DNA of 19,691 nucleotides from contig CAZRYM010000025.1 of the NCBI GenBank assembly GCA_964604305.1, forward strand, positions 1 through 19,691, in the 5' to 3' direction. The translations under genes and the position numbers were made by a program. The stretch's first letter is position 1; every line of letters starts with the position of its first letter. The DNA is from JASUTC01 sp964604305. GTDB lineage: Bacteria; Thermotogota; Thermotogae; MWEM01. Under the pieces are notes generated by a model. That model was not told the DNA's origin. It did not search any database and worked only from the letters and a program-made list of their open reading frames with translations. Below, piece by piece: positions 16,106 to 19,691 of this stretch.

Positions 16106-17188
16106 TTAATAGGCGAATGCGTTCCAGAATTCTTCTACATCGATCCTGTGATTGAACAGGTATTCGGGATCTTCGCCGATCAGCAATTTGGACCAAATCT
16201 CAAAACTGTTGTCTCCGGGGTAGGGAAGGATGTCGGGATTGGAGGAATAGGTACCTTCTGATCCGGACCAGGGTTCAAAGCCTTCTTCCGTGAGTAGATA
16301 TTCGATAAACAGTTTGGCAGCGTTGGGATTGTCGGCATTTTCCGTCAACATTAGATAACTGGGATAATAAAATCCGGCAAAAGGATCCATACCCATAATC
16401 GGAAGTAATGCCAGGTTCTTTGTGTCTCTGTATCTTACTTTTGAATAAGTACACAGGCCCACTTTGTCAATGCCCTGTCCCTTGATACCGATTGATTCAG
16501 CCATGGTGGTGTCACTTTTCATCAGGACAAGTCCGTTCTCAAGAACACCCTTAATCCACTCATAACCGGCATTTTCTTCTGTTAGTTCGATGGGTTTTCC
16601 GTAATATCTTTCATAGGCTGCAGCCAATTCTTCTGCCAGTTCCGGTTTAGTGATCATAGTCAGAAAATTCATGTTGACCCCTTCCTGGAACGGGTCTTTG
16701 AAGAAGAACTGGCCACTGAATTCAGGATCTGTCAATGCCCAGACATTTACTACAGGTGGGAAAGTATAGGTTTCAGAGTTGTAAATAAACACCTTCGTGA
16801 TCATTGAAAGTCTCAGCGGATTCTGATAATCGGCCGGGATGATATCCTTGAAATCTTCCGGAACGTAGTTTTCAAGATAACCGGGTTCTACCAGTTCACC
16901 AAAGATTCTTCCGCCATCCTGAGCGATGACAAAATCAGCGCCTACAATTCCGCCGCCGACTTCTTTGGAAACCTTTTCAATCAGTTCATACCCCTTCAGG
17001 TTAAAAGCTTCCACATTGATACCGTATTTGGCCTCAAACGCTTCAGCCGCATTCTTAATTCTGCTGGTTATTGAGTAAACAACCACTTTTCCTTCTTTTT
17101 TTGCAGCTTCAATCAATTCTTGAGAAGCTGAAAAAGCCATCAATGCAATTAATACGAAGATCATTACGAACAAAATGTTCCTTTTCAT
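16106..17188 (-). CDS. ABC importer solute-binding protein (Fe(III)/FbpA-like family)
   Basis: Captures the substrate outside the membrane for the downstream permease and ATPase. The start is the ATG at 17188, where GGAGGTG lies 5 bases upstream; the longer frame to 17212 runs through the Shine-Dalgarno. The product has 360 residues and begins with a signal peptide, MKRNILFVMIFVLIALMAFSAS. There is no lipobox Cys, so the protein would be released or anchored by an uncleaved segment, unlike typical Gram-positive binding proteins. LIEAAKKEGKVVVYSITSR is the standard opening of the extracellular family 1/6 binding proteins. ADFVIAQDGGRIF and the C-terminal NADNPNAAKLFIEYLLTEEGFEPW match the FbpA/thiamine/phosphonate-binding group. 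Tyr-rich GFYYPSYLM resembles iron-coordinating stretches, but the substrate is not proven. Confidence 0.93.
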   Translation of the reverse strand: MKRNILFVMIFVLIALMAFSASQELIEAAKKEGKVVVYSITSRIKNAAEAFEAKYGINVEAFNLKGYELIEKVSKEVGGGIVGADFVIAQDGGRIFGELVEPGYLENYVPEDFKDIIPADYQNPLRLSMITKVFIYNSETYTFPPVVNVWALTDPEFSGQFFFKDPFQEGVNMNFLTMITKPELAEELAAAYERYYGKPIELTEENAGYEWIKGVLENGLVLMKSDTTMAESIGIKGQGIDKVGLCTYSKVRYRDTKNLALLPIMGMDPFAGFYYPSYLMLTENADNPNAAKLFIEYLLTEEGFEPWSGSEGTYSSNPDILPYPGDNSFEIWSKLLIGEDPEYLFNHRIDVEEFWNAFAY

Positions 17189-17211
17189 TAGGCCACCTCC
17201 AAGTTTTTTCA

Positions 17212-17246
17212 TTCAGTTAATCTGAACCTTAAAAAAGTGTTTTAAG
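17212..17246 (-). other. Two adjacent small hairpins in the importer mRNA leader
   Basis: CTTAAAA/TTTTAAG (17228-17246) and TTCAG/CTGAA (17212-17226) are two perfect stems in the roughly 78-base leader between the promoter and the binding-protein Shine-Dalgarno. They may affect mRNA stability or initiation. No known riboswitch is recognised. Confidence 0.35.
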
Positions 17247-17272
17247 TACAGGTGAATTGATAGTTCTTAATA

Positions 17273-17281
17273 ATTATACCA
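17273..17281 (-). promoter_or_regulatory. Extended -10 promoter of the ABC importer operon
   Basis: The minus strand reads TGGTATAAT, a perfect extended -10 (TGn plus TATAAT), about 85 bases upstream of the binding-protein start. The -35 position holds only a T-rich run. A Fur-like box is not evident. Confidence 0.65.
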
Positions 17282-17340
17282 GAAAAGTATACGAAAAAAA
17301 TGAATATTAAATGTAAAACGTGACTTAGTCAAAAAGTTAA

Positions 17341-17487
17341 GGAGGTTCTGCGTTCGATATGGGAACTTGTGTCATTTTAATGATTTCCGAAGATTATTTG
17401 ATGGTCGCTACCTCAGAATCTGACGATGATGATGTCAACAAAAACGAAGGTGGTAGAGACTTTTGGATTGTGAAAGCCGCCTCATAA
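17341..17487 (+). pseudogene. C-terminal remnant of a secreted repeat protein (SDGGY/GDVxxNxGGxDxWVVK-type repeat)
   Basis: Reading 17341-17487 in one frame gives GGSAFDMGTCVILMISEDYL followed by MVATSESDDDDVNKNEGG and RDFWIVKAAS, then TAA. This matches one unit of a repeat known from large secreted bacterial proteins, whose typical form is GGSxxDxGxSI...SDGGYxVxGxTxSxDGDVxxNxGGxDxWVVKL. Only one unit is left. A TAA at 17338 blocks the frame just upstream. With a one-base shift the preceding bases read LVKKL, which would fit the residues normally found before GGS, so an indel is likely. The lone unit, the upstream stop and the missing N-terminus and signal peptide point to a decayed gene end. 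An ATG-started 42-residue peptide (17359-17487) is possible but less likely: the GGAGGT that looks like its Shine-Dalgarno is the repeat's own Gly-Gly codons and stands 13 bases away. Confidence 0.55.
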
Positions 17488-17500
17488 TCAGCAATTCTTT

Positions 17501-17980
17501 TTAACCTATTTTTGGATAAACCACCTCAAATTCTTCGCATATCACACGCATATCTTCGCTGAAAGATTTTGACATGTCTTTGCATTCTTCGGAGAAGAAA
17601 TGGTGATGGACTTCTTTCCAATACTCTAAACTCTTATCCCCTTCCCCTTCTCTCAGAGCGAAGGATGCCGGAACATCTTTAAAAGGGCGGATATTGATCG
17701 CTGTGGTTTTGATGATACATTTGGCTTCGCCTTTCCAATCGGTGATAATACTGTAATCGCCCACTTTGGGGAGAGGCTCGTTCTCGTATTCATAAACCTC
17801 ATGAAGCGAAGCAGTTGCTTTCTTTGTCCCGGAAAGCACTAACTCTGCCAGTTCATCCGCTGTTTTCTGATCCGCACCAAAATACCATGATGTATAGTCA
17901 TCATTCATCTCTTCCGTCGTTTTCCCAATGCTTTTCACAAACTCACACCACATAACTCTTACTGAAGCCTTTTCTTCCAT
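17501..17980 (-). CDS. ASCH-domain protein
   Basis: A 159-residue cytoplasmic protein with the ASCH fold, a beta-barrel related to PUA domains and thought to bind RNA or nucleotides; one bacterial relative (YqfB) hydrolyses N4-acetylcytidine. The key motif GTKKATAS is at residues 51-58, preceded by ADELAELVLS and followed by YENEPLPKVGDYSIITDWKG, with IIKTTAINIRPFKDVPASFA as the next strand and the usual EGEGDKSLEYWKEVHHHFF segment. N-terminal YTSWYFG is also typical for this ~150-residue subfamily. The ATG at 17980 follows GAGGGAG by about 5 bases. It stands alone downstream of the 18025-18084 palindrome; no clear promoter was found, so read-through from the HAAS/Gly-repeat gene cannot be ruled out. 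The exact substrate is unknown. Confidence 0.92.
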   Translation of the reverse strand: MEEKASVRVMWCEFVKSIGKTTEEMNDDYTSWYFGADQKTADELAELVLSGTKKATASLHEVYEYENEPLPKVGDYSIITDWKGEAKCIIKTTAINIRPFKDVPASFALREGEGDKSLEYWKEVHHHFFSEECKDMSKSFSEDMRVICEEFEVVYPKIG

Positions 17981-18024
17981 TTTATCTCCCTCGCTTTCAA
18001 AAAACTATCGCAATTATTCTTGTA

Positions 18025-18084
18025 GAAAGAGGCGGGGACAGGTCTGATGATTTTCGTATCAGCAGCCCTGTCCCCGCCTCTTTC
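18025..18084. repeat. 60-nt palindrome with an 18-bp perfect stem (REP-like or strong terminator)
   Basis: GAAAGAGGCGGGGACAGG (18025-18042) pairs perfectly with 18067-18084. The 24-base loop has its own inner stem, CTGAT/ATCAG (18044-18048 with 18058-18062). It begins 12 bases after the stop of the Gly-repeat gene and ends 44 bases before the ASCH start. The core GGGGACAGG...CCTGTCCCC and its GC content, well above its surroundings, resemble dispersed REP-type palindromes. No T tract follows on either strand. No second copy occurs in this window. Confidence 0.75.
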
Positions 18085-18096
18085 CCCTGCCATTTT

Positions 18097-18837
18097 TCAA
18101 AAAGCCATACGCTTAATAACGTTCAACAGGAAACGACTAATATCGGGTTTAACCATTTGAACGGCACGAACAAGCTCTTCCCTTGTGTATTCGTTGATAT
18201 TAAACAGGTATTCTCCCACACCGCTCTGGTTAAAAATGCAAATTCTCCCCTTTGCAACGCCACCGATTGCCAGTTCTTTTCCGGAGGCATAACCACCCAC
18301 AGCCACGTTGTTTGACAGCGCAAAACCGCCAAATGAAAGGGAAAGACTAATAGCCGCGCCCCCAAAGGCGTAAAGGAGGGAAATAGCCAATCCGCCCATT
18401 GATAAAACACCACCGGCTGCCAGACCTCCCAAGGCCATGATTAATCCCAGTGAGATCCCTCCAAAGGAAAGCAAGCCGATTGAAATGCCCCCCAGAGAGA
18501 CTACACCAATGGCAATGGAACCAATGGCGATGATGCCTTTGGCGGTTCCCCCATATCGTTTGTTGATGTGAACCAGGGGAATTCCTTTGATCATTGTTTT
18601 ACTGCGATACTCAAATTGATAATTCAAAGTCTCATGATCGAGATTTTCGCTGAATTCCCTTGCCACTTCTTTGACTTCGCCCATCAGCTTGATCGGATCA
18701 GTTTCACCTGTCTGAGAACTTTTCTCTTCAAGGCTTTGAATGATATCCATCTTAATCGTCCCGGCCCTTTTTTGTGAGCAGTTAATATAAGACACCACCT
18801 CGGTAGCATAGTATTCAAAATCTCTTGTTTTATTCAT
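18097..18837 (-). CDS. HAAS/DUF1700-like protein with nine Gly-Gly repeats, partner of PadR
   Basis: 246 residues, started at ATG 18837 because AGGGGG lies 6 bases upstream; only one base separates it from the padR stop, so the two genes are coupled. Residues 1-70 (FEYYATEVVSYINCSQKRAG, DIIQSLEEKSS, GEVKEVAREFSENL) have the helical HAAS/DUF1700 layout usually found next to PadR regulators. FEYRSKTMIKGIPLVHIN (75-92) links to residues 105-201, which are two 10-residue and then seven 11-residue units, each beginning with a hydrophobic residue plus Gly-Gly or Gly-Ser. This section is hydrophobic and glycine-zipper-like, suggesting membrane-embedded or stacked structure (inference). A charged C-terminal tail of about 45 residues follows. 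It belongs to a common but functionally undefined clostridial family as far as I know. Confidence 0.85.
   Translation of the reverse strand: MNKTRDFEYYATEVVSYINCSQKRAGTIKMDIIQSLEEKSSQTGETDPIKLMGEVKEVAREFSENLDHETLNYQFEYRSKTMIKGIPLVHINKRYGGTAKGIIAIGSIAIGVVSLGGISIGLLSFGGISLGLIMALGGLAAGGVLSMGGLAISLLYAFGGAAISLSLSFGGFALSNNVAVGGYASGKELAIGGVAKGRICIFNQSGVGEYLFNINEYTREELVRAVQMVKPDISRFLLNVIKRMAF
18235..18525 (-). repeat. Tandem 30/33-base coding repeats (Gly-Gly units)
   Basis: Codons 105-201 of the HAAS-domain gene: units IGSIAIGVVS, LGGISIGLLS, FGGISLGLIMA, LGGLAAGGVLS, MGGLAISLLYA, FGGAAISLSLS, FGGFALSNNVA, VGGYASGKELA and IGGVAKGRICI. Units are conserved in protein pattern rather than in DNA, so the expansion is old. 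Hydrophobicity falls and polar residues appear in the last three units. Confidence 0.8.
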
Positions 18838-18838
18838 T

Positions 18839-19186
18839 TTATTCCCCCTTGCTTTGATCACTTAAAATGAGATTCACTGCAGCAATCAGCTCTTTCCATT
18901 GTTGTTTTTTTTGTTTCAATTGCCTGATCCCTTTCTCCGTCAAATGATAGTATTTTCTTCTGGCAGCCTCATTCATCTCTTTTCCCCAATAATTTTCAAT
19001 CAACCCGTTCCCGTTTAACCGATACAACAGGGGATAAAGCGTACCCTCTTTCAGTTCAAAATATTCCTGACTTCTTTCTGATAATTCTTTGATGAGTTCA
19101 TAGCCGTATCGATCCTTTTCAGTTAATAAATCCAAAATAAGAATCTCAAGAACTCCTTTTTTCAATTGCTTTGTCCCATCATCCAT
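18839..19186 (-). CDS. PadR-family transcriptional regulator
   Basis: A 115-residue winged-helix repressor. LKKGVLEILILDLLTEKDRYGYELIKEL (residues 8-35) is the PadR opening. LKEGTLYPLLYRL at 45-57 is the recognition helix with the hallmark 'GTLYPxLxRL' motif, followed by the wing (ENYWGKEMNEAARRKYYHLTEKG) and a C-terminal dimerisation helix (QLKQKKQQWKELIAAVNLIL). I choose ATG 19186, which has GGAGTGA 5-6 bases upstream; the in-frame ATG at 19210 lies at the edge of the -10/operator region and has no RBS. The gene is directly followed by its HAAS-domain partner. In known PadR pairs the regulator responds to a ligand or stress and represses its own operon. Confidence 0.96.
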   Translation of the reverse strand: MDDGTKQLKKGVLEILILDLLTEKDRYGYELIKELSERSQEYFELKEGTLYPLLYRLNGNGLIENYWGKEMNEAARRKYYHLTEKGIRQLKQKKQQWKELIAAVNLILSDQSKGE

Positions 19187-19208
19187 GACATCACTCCAAA
19201 GTATGACC

Positions 19209-19255
19209 ATATACTTAGTTATACATAGTATATAGAAAAACCATTATTTTGTCAA
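19209..19255 (-). promoter_or_regulatory. padR promoter with overlapping palindromic operator
   Basis: Minus-strand TTGACA (complement of 19250-19255) and TATACT (complement of 19227-19232) are exactly 17 bases apart. A 25-base imperfect palindrome with perfect 7-base arms ATATACT/AGTATAT (19209-19233) covers the -10 box, the position expected for a PadR operator and autorepression. Confidence 0.75.
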
Positions 19256-19268
19256 GCACAACAGTTTG

Positions 19269-19294
19269 TAGGGATGCCCTGAAGCGGGTCCCTA
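19269..19294 (-). terminator. Hairpin between the C_GCAxxG_C_C gene and padR
   Basis: TAGGGA/TCCCTA outer stem and CCC/GGG inner stem with a two-base bulge and a 6-base loop, lying 5 bases after the stop codon at 19300-19302. There is no T tract, so it is a possible terminator only. Confidence 0.4.
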
Positions 19295-19299
19295 TTTGG

Positions 19300-19691
19300 T
19301 TATCTGTATTTTCTGACAATCTCCCGGAGAATTTCAGCTGAACGTTTGACCACATCACGACAGCCGATGGTATCATCACGATATTTTTCTTTTATCTGGC
19401 CACAGTTATCCGTGCCAAATCTTTCCTGAAACCCTTTGTAAAAATCTGCAACAATCGCCTTTCTTTTCTCGGAGTCAACCGTCTTGTCTGATGTAAACAT
19501 AACCCCCAAAACGGCAATGGCACCTGTAAGGGCTCCACAAACACTCTCAACCCCCATTCCTCCTCCAAAAGAAGACATGGTATCCAGGGCTTTCTGATCC
19601 AAACCAAGGCCATACTCTTCATTAGCAGCGTAAAGTATTGATTCTGCACAGTTTAAATCGTTATCATCACTGTAGAATTTAGCAGCTTTTT
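19300..19691 (-). CDS. C_GCAxxG_C_C family protein (start beyond window edge)
   Basis: The frame stays open to the right edge, so about 130 C-terminal residues are visible; internal starts (TTG at 19602) would cut off the first conserved Cys and are unlikely. Visible: FYSDDNDLNCAESILYAANE (first Cys of the family signature), SSFGGGMGVESVCGALTGA (the central GxxxxxCGAxxGA signature), CGQIKEKY and IGCRDVVK near the end. The family (TIGR01909/PF09719 pattern) comprises about 130-150 residue proteins with conserved cysteines, often next to redox or transport genes in anaerobes; a redox or metal-binding role is assumed, not proven. It lies upstream of padR and is probably separately transcribed, since padR has its own promoter. 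Confidence 0.9.
   Translation of the reverse strand, partial: KAAKFYSDDNDLNCAESILYAANEEYGLGLDQKALDTMSSFGGGMGVESVCGALTGAIAVLGVMFTSDKTVDSEKRKAIVADFYKGFQERFGTDNCGQIKEKYRDDTIGCRDVVKRSAEILREIVRKYR

Noticed and set aside
17359..17487. 42-residue ORF as an independent small gene
   Set aside because: Similarity to the repeat unit continues upstream of its ATG, and the apparent Shine-Dalgarno is the repeat's own Gly-Gly codons 13 bases away, so a gene remnant explains it better.

Overview
The window is a moderately AT-rich stretch of a chromosome, most like a low-GC, Clostridia-type anaerobe. The evidence is strong GGAGG-type ribosome binding sites, sigma-A-like promoters with extended -10 boxes, a non-lineage-specific set of housekeeping genes, and several families typical of anaerobic Firmicutes: a giant acyl-CoA-dehydratase-activase protein, a C_GCAxxG_C_C protein, and a PadR plus HAAS/Gly-rich pair. 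One feature does not fit a plain Gram-positive: the ABC solute-binding protein lacks a lipobox cysteine. The phylum is therefore only a best guess. The standard genetic code is used. I see no phage genes, insertion sequences, CRISPR arrays, tRNAs or rRNAs.

Layout. (1) 1-3187, minus strand: a translation operon gltX-cysS-(unknown, cut by the window edge), with a 4-base gltX/cysS overlap. (2) 3254-5412, minus strand: a Xre-type regulator with a degenerate S24 domain and a 25-bp palindrome upstream, then an alkyltransferase-like DNA-lesion-binding protein (PWHRV), a small exported protein with a TTG start, and a GNAT acetyltransferase. (3) 5545-7297: a TM1586-type nitroreductase (+), a flavodoxin (-) and an 80-residue Cys-containing protein (+). 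(4) 7471-13093: a 1420-residue activase-type protein carrying two BcrAD/HgdC-like ATPase modules (-), divergent from an MFS transporter (+); their predicted -35 boxes overlap. (5) 13123-17188, minus strand: a complete three-gene ABC importer (solute-binding protein, fused double permease, ATPase) of the Fe(III)/FbpABC-like class, with a perfect intercistronic hairpin and an extended -10 promoter. (6) 17341-19691: a remnant of a secreted repeat protein (+), an ASCH-domain protein, a 60-nt perfect palindrome, a PadR regulator translationally coupled to a HAAS-domain protein with nine 10- or 11-residue Gly-Gly repeats, and the 3' part of a C_GCAxxG_C_C protein, all but the remnant on the minus strand.

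How it fits together. Most of the window is ordinary core and accessory metabolism. The redox-flavoured middle (nitroreductase, flavodoxin, Fe-S ATPase giant, possible iron importer) suits an anaerobe, but nothing in the sequence ties these genes into one pathway. The best candidates for a second look are the double-activase protein, the Xre regulator with His where S24 proteases have the catalytic Ser, the HAAS/Gly-repeat protein with its PadR operator, the eroded repeat-protein fragment at 17341-17487, and the 18025-18084 palindrome. I found no convincing new multi-gene system.
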